Below, piece after piece: positions 56,989 through 64,000 of a DNA stretch of 64,000 nt (position 1 is the first letter of the stretch; every line of letters begins with the position of its first letter). The stretch is from Cytobacillus oceanisediminis 2691. Lineage in GTDB: Bacteria > Bacillota > Bacilli > Bacillales > Cytobacillaceae. The stretch is taken from positions 2,083,501-2,147,500 of the forward strand of contig NZ_CP015506.1 of NCBI RefSeq assembly GCF_000294775.2. Reading direction: 5' to 3'. The position numbers and the translations under genes are program-made. Below the pieces are notes generated by a model. It had not been told where the DNA came from, searched no databases, and saw only the letters and a program-made list of their open reading frames with translations.

Positions 56989-57360
56989 ATGCAAATCATT
57001 ATTTCCAACAGTTCAAAGGAGCCGATTTATGAACAAATTACGAATCAAATTAAATCGTCTATTTTAGCAGGTGATCTGCAAGAGGGTACTGCATTGCCTT
57101 CCATACGTCAACTTGCAAAAGATCTGCAAATTAGTGTAATAACGACAAAGCGTGCCTACGAGGAATTGGAGAAGGCGGGCTTTATCTATTCCATTGTGGG
57201 AAAAGGTTCTTTTGTCGCAGAGCAAAATCTAGAGGTAATTAGAGAGAAAAAACTGAAGGTCATTGAAGAGCAGCTGAGTGCAGTCATTACCAATAGCAGA
57301 GAAATTGGCCTGACTTTCGATGAACTGCAGGAATTGATGAAGATTTTATATGAGGAGTGA
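56989..57360 (+). CDS. GntR-family regulator, YtrA subfamily
   Basis: This 123-residue protein has a GntR winged helix (PIYEQITNQIKSSILAGDLQ, then LPSIRQLAKDLQISVITTKR and GFIYSIVGKGSFVAEQN) with only a short C-terminal dimerisation helix, which defines the YtrA subfamily. These repress adjacent ABC-transporter operons. Its stop is near the SD of the ATPase gene. The dyad at 56888-56908 is the likely operator. Confidence 0.9.
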   Translation: MQIIISNSSKEPIYEQITNQIKSSILAGDLQEGTALPSIRQLAKDLQISVITTKRAYEELEKAGFIYSIVGKGSFVAEQNLEVIREKKLKVIEEQLSAVITNSREIGLTFDELQELMKILYEE

Positions 57361-57364
57361 GAAG

Positions 57365-58231
57365 ATGGAAAATGTAGTGGAGTTAAAAAATGTAACGAAA
57401 CATTTCAAAGATTTTTCAGTTAAAAATATTGATTTGCAAGTGAAGCAAGGCTTTATAACAGGGTTTATCGGGGCAAATGGGGCTGGTAAGTCGACTACCA
57501 TCAAAATGATGATGAATCTGTTAAAGCCGGATGCCGGGGAAATAAACATTTTTGGGCTGGATTACAAGAATCATGAGAAGGCGATCAAGGAGCGCCTTGG
57601 TTTTGTGTACGATGGAAATGTATTTTTTGAAGGACTGAACTTAAGAGATATCAAACGTATTGTAGCACCAGCCTACAAACACTGGGATGATGAACTGTTT
57701 GATCAATACATTGAAACATTCGGATTGCCTCTTAATAAAGCAATTAAAACCTTCTCAAAAGGAATGCAAATGAAGGCATCCTTAGCAATAGCACTTTCAC
57801 ATCGGGCGGAGCTGATTATTATGGATGAGCCAACAGCAGGTTTGGACCCCATTTTTAGACGCGAGCTGCTGGATCTTTTACAGGAATTGATGATCGATGG
57901 CAGCCGTACCATTTTCTTCTCTACGCATATTACAACAGATTTAGATCGGATTGCAGATTATATAGCTTTTATGCAGGGTGGGAAACTGGTTTTTAATCAG
58001 TCCATTCACGACATAGCTGAAAACTATGCACTTGTTAAAGGCGGATTGGACCTCCTGGATCGAGACACGGAAAAAGACTTTGTCCATATTCATCGTGCAC
58101 CAACGGGATTCCAGGCCTTAACTGCCAATGTCAATGCGGTGAAAAATACGTTCGGAAACACAGTTGTCATTGAACGCGCTTCTCTGGAAGATATTATGTA
58201 TTCCTTTAAAGGGGGCGTACACCATGTTTAA
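57365..58231 (+). CDS. ABC transporter ATP-binding protein
   Basis: This 288-residue ATPase has Walker A IGANGAGKST, a signature SKGMQMKASLAIAL (SKGM variant), Walker B LIIMDEPTAGLDP and switch His in FFSTHITTDLDRI. It belongs to the YtrB/PmtA-like group. AGGAG precedes the ATG at 57365, inside the end of the GntR gene. It overlaps the permease gene by eight bases. Confidence 0.92.
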   Translation: MENVVELKNVTKHFKDFSVKNIDLQVKQGFITGFIGANGAGKSTTIKMMMNLLKPDAGEINIFGLDYKNHEKAIKERLGFVYDGNVFFEGLNLRDIKRIVAPAYKHWDDELFDQYIETFGLPLNKAIKTFSKGMQMKASLAIALSHRAELIIMDEPTAGLDPIFRRELLDLLQELMIDGSRTIFFSTHITTDLDRIADYIAFMQGGKLVFNQSIHDIAENYALVKGGLDLLDRDTEKDFVHIHRAPTGFQALTANVNAVKNTFGNTVVIERASLEDIMYSFKGGVHHV

Positions 58232-58829
58232 TTTAATCAGACGTGATGTTATCCTCCAGAAAAGACAGCTGTTAATCTTTATTCCTTTTATCTTATTCTT
58301 TATTATAATGGGGGCTCAGCCTGCTCTAATTTTTCTGGTTGCCAGTATCTTCATTCCATTTAACACTTATGCTTATGATGAAAAAGCAGAGACCAATATA
58401 TTGTTAAATTCCTTGCCTTACACACGCAGGGAAATTATCGCATCGCGCTATCTTGGTGCACTCCTATATATGATTCTTTCAACTGGGATCGCAAGTTTGG
58501 CTTTGCTGGCTTTTAATAAACCTTTTTCCATTACTGATATTGCAATTGGCAGTGGCTTATTTTTATTATTTGCTGCGTTTACCTTCCCGTTATTTCATCT
58601 ATTTAAATCAGGCTATATTACTACTGTCGTTCTTATAAGTTTCCTGCTTTTAACATATCTAACTGGGCCTATTGTGTCGTTTATTAACGAAAACCTAACG
58701 GTGATTACAGATTTTATTTTCAGTCTATCCACCCAGCTTTTATATATGGGAGCAGCAGCTGTAATCTTAACTTTCTATGCGGTTTCCTGGGGAGTTACTA
58801 CAGTTATTTATCAGCGAAAAGCATTCTAA
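58224..58829 (+). CDS. ABC-2 type permease (PmtB-like)
   Basis: This 201-residue membrane protein has six hydrophobic helices (LLIFIPFILFFIIMG, ALIFLVASIFIPF, YLGALLYMILSTGIASLALL and others) and the conserved cytoplasmic NILLNSLPYTRREIIASRYL of ABC2_membrane_2 permeases. The GntR-ATPase-permease set is like one half of the staphylococcal Pmt exporter of amphipathic peptides; the substrate here is unknown. AGGGGGCG precedes the ATG at 58224. Confidence 0.87.
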   Translation: MFNLIRRDVILQKRQLLIFIPFILFFIIMGAQPALIFLVASIFIPFNTYAYDEKAETNILLNSLPYTRREIIASRYLGALLYMILSTGIASLALLAFNKPFSITDIAIGSGLFLLFAAFTFPLFHLFKSGYITTVVLISFLLLTYLTGPIVSFINENLTVITDFIFSLSTQLLYMGAAAVILTFYAVSWGVTTVIYQRKAF

Positions 58830-58854
58830 GTCCGAATATGGAGCGGGAGAAAAC

Positions 58855-58899
58855 AAGTGCCTGCCCCGGTTGGTTTTTAAAACTGGGGCAGGCACTTTT
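58855..58899. terminator. Long GC-rich hairpin terminator
   Basis: AAGTGCCTGCCCCGGTT pairs with AACTGGGGCAGGCACTT over 17 pairs around a nine-base loop, followed by a short T run. The GCCTGCC/GGCAGGC core recurs at 62249-62290. Confidence 0.8.
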
Positions 58900-58957
58900 G
58901 GAGATTTTTCTTACACACCGGTTTTTTCAATAAAAGGGGCAGGGAACTTATCATTTT

Positions 58958-59668
58958 TCATTTTCCTATCCTAAACACCATCGACGCCACCAATTCTTCC
59001 CGTATCTTCGTAATATGCCCCTCCATCAACTCCTTCGCTCTATCCCCATTCCCAGAGGCAATAGCCAGATAAATTTCCTTATGCTCTTCCATTGTATCCT
59101 CGTAACGAGAGGGATCCTTAAAGCGATGATTCTGTGTAGCCTTAATGGTATCTTCCATATGTCCTTTGAGGGTATGTATCAATTCAATGAAAATCGAATT
59201 ATGGGTAGCCTCGGCAATCCCAATGTGGAAGTCAAGGTCGGCTTTTAACCCTAACACCGGGTCTTGTTTGGACAGAGCCATATGATTCAAAGCTATACGC
59301 AGCTTCTCCAGGTCTACAGAAGTGGCTCTTTTGGCAGCAAGGAAGGAGGATTCGACTTCCAGTGCACGCCTGAGCTCCAGCATTTCATATACTAGCGGAT
59401 TTTCTACTTTGACAGCTGTGATGATTTCCTCTTTTCTTGAATGGACATCTGAGACTTTAACGTAGCTTCCGCCTCCCTGGCGGATATCGATGAGCCCGTT
59501 CAGTTCCATGGTTCTCAGGGCTTCTCTGATGGTTGTCCGGCTGACATTAAATTGGCCTGCCAATTCTCTTTCTGAAGGCAGTCTTTCACCCGGTTTGAGA
59601 GTTCCTCCTAAATAGCATTCTATAATTTTATCTACTAAAACCAGATAGGTCTTTTTTTTCTCCGACAT
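58958..59668 (-). CDS. FadR-subfamily GntR regulator (LldR/GlcC-like)
   Basis: This 236-residue protein has a GntR winged helix (LPSERELAGQFNVSRTTIRE, then MELNGLIDIRQGGGSYVKV) and an FCD ligand-binding domain with the metal residues spread over DLDFHIGIAEATHN and later EHKEIYLAI and EGHITKIREEL. It is divergent from the oxidase-BASS operon, so it probably senses a hydroxy acid such as lactate or glycolate. An ATG at 59704 would add 12 residues but has a weaker SD. Confidence 0.88.
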   Translation of the reverse strand: MSEKKKTYLVLVDKIIECYLGGTLKPGERLPSERELAGQFNVSRTTIREALRTMELNGLIDIRQGGGSYVKVSDVHSRKEEIITAVKVENPLVYEMLELRRALEVESSFLAAKRATSVDLEKLRIALNHMALSKQDPVLGLKADLDFHIGIAEATHNSIFIELIHTLKGHMEDTIKATQNHRFKDPSRYEDTMEEHKEIYLAIASGNGDRAKELMEGHITKIREELVASMVFRIGK

Positions 59669-59794
59669 TCCCCGTAACCTCTTTTCAAAATAGGCCTCAT
59701 TCACTTTTCTAAATGTAACAGACCTAAAATCTATTAATCAATAATGAAAAAATAATTAAATTAATAATTGAATTTTTCTGATAAGTTAGTATAA

Positions 59795-59837
59795 TTGACT
59801 TAACTTGTTGGACCAATTATACCATTGGTTTGACCAA
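59795..59837 (+). promoter_or_regulatory. glcD-like promoter with FadR/LldR-type operator
   Basis: TTGACT at 59795-59800 and TTATAC at 59818-59823 (spacer 17). TTGGTTTGACCAA (59825-59837) is a perfect TTGGT-N3-ACCAA palindrome, the TGGT-N3-ACCA form bound by LldR-type regulators, and TTGGACCAA at 59808-59816 overlaps the spacer. Repression by the divergent GntR is the likely outcome. Confidence 0.7.
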
Positions 59838-59867
59838 ATTTTCAGCAGAAGAAAGAAGGAGTATAGG

Positions 59868-61259
59868 ATGGAAACAGCTAGTATGAGCCTCGTACATGCT
59901 TTAAAGGAGGTTCTTTCTGAGCAGCAGGTAACAGAAAATCAGACAGTAAGAGAATTGCATGGAAGGGATGAATCCTACCATAAGGAGAGCCTTCCTGATA
60001 TTGTGGTTTTTCTTGAAACAGCCCAGCAGGTCAGTGAAGTTGTAAAGCTGGCAAACCAATATAAAGTTCCCATCGTTCCTTTTGGTCTGGGATCCAGTCT
60101 CGAGGGGCATGTCATACCTTACGAACATGGAATTACGATTGATTTTTCCTTAATGAATAAAATCCTCGAAGTGCGTGAAAATGATTTTCTTGTCCGTGTA
60201 CAGCCTGGTGTGACACGCACGCAGCTTAATAAGGAATTGAAAAAATATGGATTGTTTTTCTCTGTGGATCCGGGAGCGGATGCTACGCTTGGCGGAATGG
60301 CGGCAACCAATGCCAGCGGAACAACATCGGTCAAATATGGAGTCATGCGTGATCAGGTGCGTGATATGGAAGTGGTTCTGGCTGATGGGTCGATCATACA
60401 TACAGGAAATTTAGCTGCTAAATCTTCATCGGGATACCATTTGAATGGTTTATTTGTTGGTTCTGAGGGGACGCTTGGCTGCTTTACGGAATTGACATTA
60501 AGAGTATATGGAATTCCCGAGAATGTGATGGCTGCAAGAGCCTCATTTCCATCCTTGAACGATGCGGTTGAAGCGGTTGTATCCATATTACAGGCAGGTG
60601 TTCCGATTGCCAGGGTGGAGCTTGTCGATGAACCATCCATGAAGCAGGTGAACCTGTTCAGTGAAACAAACTATAACGAAAGTCCAACACTCTTTCTGGA
60701 ATTTCACGGCAATGAAGCCGGCTTGAAACAGGATGTCGCATTCACAAGAGAAATAGTTGAGGACCACCGTTGCCTCGATATTGAATTTGAAACAGATAAT
60801 GCCGCAAGAAATCGTTTGTGGGAGGCCCGGCATAACCTTGCTTATGCTTATATCCACGGCCATCCCGGTAAGAAAATGATGGTGACTGATGTATGCCTTC
60901 CGATTTCAGAACTTTCTGGCGCTATCAGCCATGCCAGGGAAGCGGTAGATTCACTGGGGCTTCCTGGAGGCATCGTCGGTCATGTGGGAGATGGAAATTA
61001 TCATACACTTCTCATGATTGATATGAGTAACCCGGATGAGGTGGCTAAGGCAGAAAAGTTCAATGAACAAATTGTCCTCTATGCTCTTGAGCGGGGCGGA
61101 ACATGCACAGGTGAGCATGGAGTGGGTGTAGGCAAGCAGAAATATCAGCAACAAGAACATGGGCAAGCCCTGCAAGTGATGGAAAAAATCAAACAGGCAC
61201 TCGATCCAGAAAACCTTTTTAATCCAAATAAAATCTTAAAGACTAAAGAAGGAGCGTGA
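59868..61259 (+). CDS. glcD: FAD-linked hydroxy-acid oxidase (GlcD/D-lactate dehydrogenase-like)
   Basis: This 463-residue flavoprotein has an FAD_binding_4 domain (PIVPFGLGSSLEGHVIPYEH, then SVDPGADATLGGMAATNASG and GLFVGSEGTLGCFTELTLRV) and an FAD-oxidase C domain (HVGDGNYHTLLMIDM and GTCTGEHGVGVGKQKY, metal-binding His/Glu). It oxidises glycolate, D-lactate or another D-2-hydroxy acid; the electron acceptor is unclear. The ATG at 59868 has AAGGAG upstream; an upstream in-frame start would overlap the operator. It is followed by a transporter gene four bases later. Confidence 0.9.
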   Translation: METASMSLVHALKEVLSEQQVTENQTVRELHGRDESYHKESLPDIVVFLETAQQVSEVVKLANQYKVPIVPFGLGSSLEGHVIPYEHGITIDFSLMNKILEVRENDFLVRVQPGVTRTQLNKELKKYGLFFSVDPGADATLGGMAATNASGTTSVKYGVMRDQVRDMEVVLADGSIIHTGNLAAKSSSGYHLNGLFVGSEGTLGCFTELTLRVYGIPENVMAARASFPSLNDAVEAVVSILQAGVPIARVELVDEPSMKQVNLFSETNYNESPTLFLEFHGNEAGLKQDVAFTREIVEDHRCLDIEFETDNAARNRLWEARHNLAYAYIHGHPGKKMMVTDVCLPISELSGAISHAREAVDSLGLPGGIVGHVGDGNYHTLLMIDMSNPDEVAKAEKFNEQIVLYALERGGTCTGEHGVGVGKQKYQQQEHGQALQVMEKIKQALDPENLFNPNKILKTKEGA

Positions 61260-61263
61260 TGAT

Positions 61264-62238
61264 ATGAAGGTATTAGAAGCGGTCAGTACCATTGCCGGAA
61301 AATATTTTGCCGTGTGGGTTATCTTAACATCGGTTATTGCCTTTATGTTTCCAGACCCATTTTTGGGATTGGGGGGCTATATCACCATCCTTCTCGGCGT
61401 CGTCATGTTTGGAATGGGGCTTACACTGAAGGCAGTCGATTTTAAAATCATCTTTACCAAACCACTGCCTGTGTTAATCGGAGTTTGTGCACAGTTCATC
61501 ATCATGCCGCTGGTCGCTTTCGTCATTGCAAAACTGTTGAATTTGCCGGCGGAATTGGCAGCAGGACTTGTTTTGCTTGGGTGTGTACCTGGGGGAACGG
61601 CTTCTAACGTTATGGTGTATCTGGCAAAGGGAAATGTACCGTTATCCATCGCTATGACTTCCGTTTCAACTCTATTGGCACCGATCATGACACCGCTCCT
61701 TCTCCTGATGCTTGCCGGCCAATGGATGCCGGTTGATGCTGTAGCCATGTTTATGTCTATTGTCCAGGTTATCATTGTACCGATTGTTCTAGGTCTGGCC
61801 ATCAAGAAATTCTTCCCTGTGGCCGTTGAAAAAAGCTTAACTATATTACCGCTTATTTCGGTAGCAGCTATTATCACAATTGTAGCTGCAGTCGTTTCAG
61901 GCAATTCAGCAACCATTGCCGCATCTGGGCTTCTGATTTTTACAGCCGTCATGCTTCACAATGGATTCGGACTCCTGCTTGGCTATTTTTCAGGAAAAGT
62001 GCTTGGGCAGGATGAAGTAAACCGAAGAGCGATTGCCATTGAAGTTGGAATGCAGAACTCCGGTTTAGGTGTTGCACTTGCAACTGCACACTTTGGTCCA
62101 TTGGCAGCACTTCCAAGTGTGCTGGCAGCTGCCTGGCATAACATTTCAGGGCCGATTCTTGCGACTTATTGGTCGAAGAAACCTGCTGTAAAAAGTGAAG
62201 CAGAAACGGCAGTTAAGCCAGTTGAAGTGAAGCTATAG
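61264..62238 (+). CDS. Bile acid:sodium symporter family (BASS) transporter
   Basis: This 324-residue protein has nine to ten membrane helices and BASS motifs LLGCVPGGTASNVMVYLAKG and ALATAHFGPLAALPSVLAA, with EVGMQNSGLG between them. Relatives include PanS and YocS (pantoate and organic anions). Co-transcription with a hydroxy-acid oxidase suggests that it imports that oxidase's substrate. The SD AAGAAGGAG lies inside the end of the oxidase gene. Confidence 0.9.
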   Translation: MKVLEAVSTIAGKYFAVWVILTSVIAFMFPDPFLGLGGYITILLGVVMFGMGLTLKAVDFKIIFTKPLPVLIGVCAQFIIMPLVAFVIAKLLNLPAELAAGLVLLGCVPGGTASNVMVYLAKGNVPLSIAMTSVSTLLAPIMTPLLLLMLAGQWMPVDAVAMFMSIVQVIIVPIVLGLAIKKFFPVAVEKSLTILPLISVAAIITIVAAVVSGNSATIAASGLLIFTAVMLHNGFGLLLGYFSGKVLGQDEVNRRAIAIEVGMQNSGLGVALATAHFGPLAALPSVLAAAWHNISGPILATYWSKKPAVKSEAETAVKPVEVKL

Positions 62239-62248
62239 GTATGGATTT

Positions 62249-62290
62249 AGGTGTCTGGCCCTTAAAGATTAAGAGGGCAGGCACCTTTTT
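62249..62290 (+). terminator. Terminator of the oxidase-BASS operon
   Basis: AGGTGTCTGGCCCT pairs with AGGGCAGGCACCT (one bulge) and is followed by T6. It shares the GGGCAGGCAC core with the hairpin at 58855-58899. Confidence 0.8.
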
Positions 62291-62329
62291 TGTACCTATC
62301 GAAAACAATCTAAATAGTTTTATAGGCTA

Positions 62330-62358
62330 TTGACAACGTTTACAAATAATACTAGAAT
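62330..62358 (+). promoter_or_regulatory. glpT promoter overlapped by a CcpA cre box
   Basis: TTGACA (62330-62335), spacer 17, TAGAAT (62353-62358). TGACAACGTTTACA at 62331-62344 matches the cre consensus TGWAANCGNTNWCA at all but one position and covers the -35 box, so glucose repression by CcpA is expected. Confidence 0.75.
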
Positions 62359-62384
62359 TGTGACATAACAAGTTAACTATGGTG

Positions 62385-62460
62385 GAGAAACGGAGAACCC
62401 ATGCTTTTTTGCACTTCCATTCCTGGAAGTGTTATTAAAGTATGGGTTTTGTTTTTTTAG
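62385..62460 (+). promoter_or_regulatory. GlpP-type antitermination leader of glpT
   Basis: In the leader, AACCCATGC (62396-62404) pairs with GTATGGGTT (62440-62448), enclosing an inner CACTTCC/GGAAGTG hairpin, and is followed by TTGTTTTTTT. This is a terminator placed 42 bases before the gene. B. subtilis glp leaders have such terminators read through by GlpP with glycerol-3-phosphate. GlpP dependence is inferred. Confidence 0.7.
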
Positions 62461-62501
62461 CAGTTAATATTGTTGTCAAATCTATCTTAGGGGGAACCTA
62501 A

Positions 62502-63869
62502 ATGTTTAAACTGTTTAAGCCTGCTCCCCCAATTGAAAGATTGCCTGAAGAACAAATTGATTCTGAGTATAAAAAACTTAGATTTCAAGTATTTCTGGGA
62601 ATTTTCATTGGTTATGCAGCGTATTATTTGATCCGGAAAAACTTCTCACTGGCCATGCCTTACTTTATTGAAGAAGGTTTTTCCAAAACTGAACTTGGCT
62701 TTGCGCTATCTGCTATTTCTATTTCCTATGGCATCAGTAAATTTGTCATGGGGACCTTTTCAGACCGGAGCAATCCAAGGATGTTCCTGCCTGCAGGGTT
62801 AATTCTATCTGCTATTATTTCTTTATTAATGGGGTTTGTTCCTTTCTTTACTTCGTCTGTTGCTATTATGTTTATTATGCTTTTCTTAAATGGCTGGTTC
62901 CAGGGAATGGGCTGGCCGCCATCTGGCCGTGTTCTTGTACACTGGTTCAGCATCAATGAAAGAGGAAACAAAACAGCCATTTGGAATGTAGCCCATAATG
63001 TCGGCGGGGGGCTGATGGCACCTCTTGCCGTGGCGGGTGCAGCGATGTTCGCAGGCATAGCCGGAAGCTCTTCTTCAGGCTATGAAGGTGTATTTATATT
63101 ACCTGCACTTGTAGCTATTGTTGTTGCATTCATTGCCTACTTCCTCATTCGTGATACTCCTCAATCGGTTGGGCTGCCATCCATTGAAGAATATCGCAAT
63201 GATTATCCAAGTAAAACCAAGAAAACTTTTGAAACAGAATTAACAACAAAAGAAATTCTTTTCAAGTATGTATTAAATAATAAATGGGTTTGGGCCATTG
63301 CTATTGCAAACATTTTCGTTTATTTCGTCCGCTATGGTGTACTGGACTGGGCACCAACTTATTTGAGCGAAGAAAAAGGGTTCGATATGAGCAAGTCCAG
63401 CGTAGCCTATTTTCTATATGAGTGGGCGGGTATACCAGGAACACTATTATGCGGCTGGATCTCAGATAAGTTTTTCAAAGGGCGCCGTGGTCCTGCAGGC
63501 TTTGTGTTTATGCTGGGAGTATTGATCGCTGTTCTTGTTTACTGGTTTAATCCTGCAGGAAATCCAACGATCGATATGATTTGTTTGATTGCGATCGGTT
63601 TCCTTATTTATGGACCGGTAATGTTAATCGGCCTTCAGGCACTTGATTTCGTTCCTAAAAAGGCTGCCGGAACTGCAGCAGGATTAACTGGATTGTTTGG
63701 TTACCTCGGAGGTACTGTAACAGCTAATGCGTTAATGGGTGTTATCGTAGATGCATCTGGATGGGATGCAGGATTTATGCTGTTAACCGCATCTTGTGTC
63801 CTTGCAGCCATCATATTCGCTGTAACGTGGAATGTCCGTGGTCAAGAAGTAGTTAAAAATCAGCATTAA
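62502..63869 (+). CDS. glpT: Glycerol-3-phosphate transporter GlpT
   Basis: This 455-residue MFS antiporter exchanges glycerol-3-phosphate for phosphate. It shows 12 membrane helices and GlpT motifs such as [40 protein letters not shown] and [17 protein letters not shown], with Arg in the N-terminal YLIRKNF that binds phosphate. It also lets fosfomycin enter cells in related bacteria. It is monocistronic, controlled by a cre box and leader terminator. Confidence 0.95.
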   Translation: MFKLFKPAPPIERLPEEQIDSEYKKLRFQVFLGIFIGYAAYYLIRKNFSLAMPYFIEEGFSKTELGFALSAISISYGISKFVMGTFSDRSNPRMFLPAGLILSAIISLLMGFVPFFTSSVAIMFIMLFLNGWFQGMGWPPSGRVLVHWFSINERGNKTAIWNVAHNVGGGLMAPLAVAGAAMFAGIAGSSSSGYEGVFILPALVAIVVAFIAYFLIRDTPQSVGLPSIEEYRNDYPSKTKKTFETELTTKEILFKYVLNNKWVWAIAIANIFVYFVRYGVLDWAPTYLSEEKGFDMSKSSVAYFLYEWAGIPGTLLCGWISDKFFKGRRGPAGFVFMLGVLIAVLVYWFNPAGNPTIDMICLIAIGFLIYGPVMLIGLQALDFVPKKAAGTAAGLTGLFGYLGGTVTANALMGVIVDASGWDAGFMLLTASCVLAAIIFAVTWNVRGQEVVKNQH

Positions 63870-63872
63870 GAT

Positions 63873-63911
63873 AAAAAAGAAAGTGTCTAATCATTTGGCA
63901 CTTTCTTTTTT
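63873..63911. terminator. Terminator after glpT
   Basis: AAAAAAGAAAGTG pairs with CACTTTCTTTTTT over 13 pairs around a 13-base loop; the 3' arm ends in a T run. Confidence 0.85.
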
Positions 63912-64000
63912 TATGCTCAAAAATGCGTTAAAAGGTAAATGAACTAAGGTAATAAGCATCTTTCTCTTAAAAGAAATCCTCTTTGTAAAATTATCTTGAC

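Overview
The window looks like a chromosomal segment of a Bacillaceae member. The host genes (a BmrCD-like ABC exporter pair, ccdA/yneI/ccdC plus yneK, a Spo0E-type phosphatase, DUF6376 and DUF1456 proteins, glpT with a GlpP-type leader and a CcpA-like cre box) fit Bacillus in the broad sense. A Cytobacillus-like species is my guess from overall similarity and is not proven. The host carries selC, the selenocysteine tRNA gene; no selA, selB or selD lies in the window.

Layout. Positions 1-4.2 kb: a partial DUF4429/SHOCT gene, an XRE regulator, and an orphan mobile-element cassette (36-aa peptide, 125-aa protein, membrane protein, FtsK-like ATPase, replication-relaxation protein, excisionase-like HTH) with no integrase. 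Positions 4.6-13.8 kb: host genes, namely a lipoprotein, the ABC exporter pair, an MBL hydrolase, an Lrp regulator, Spo0E-like, ccdA-yneI-ccdC, DinB and yneK. Positions 13,827-13,923: selC. Positions 13,855-51,671: a prophage of about 37.7 kb inserted in the 3' part of selC and bounded by a 69-bp perfect direct repeat. Positions 51.7-64 kb: host genes again, namely DUF1456, a WYL regulator with an SDR, a sigma/anti-sigma fusion, a GntR-controlled ABC system, a FadR-GlcD-BASS cluster and glpT.

The prophage has a contractile tail (sheath, tube, and baseplate genes in PBSX/xkd order) and runs left to right: tyrosine integrase, structured intergenic element, control and excision genes, a second copy of the FtsK-like/replication-relaxation cassette, immunity-type regulators, small early genes, a sigma-70-like protein, a winged-helix initiator followed by iterons, small terminase, a reversed serine recombinase, large terminase, portal, scaffold, N4-gp56-type capsid, connectors, sheath, tube, tail chaperones with a -1 frameshift signal, tape measure, baseplate, fibre, holin/amidase lysis genes, then cargo genes (membrane protein, DUF2441-like, ATP-dependent DNA ligase, YolD-like). 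All structural genes appear intact, so it may be inducible.

The most interesting points are the same unusual FtsK-like/replication-relaxation module occurring twice within 20 kb (once orphaned, once in the phage), the use of selC as attachment site with the tRNA terminator displaced by 37.7 kb, an apparent AUC start for the large terminase, an A-AAA-AAC slippery site in the tail chaperone gene, a three-way-junction RNA candidate after the integrase, iterons overlapping the end of a putative initiator gene, and a membrane-tethered sigma/anti-sigma fusion protein in the host flank.
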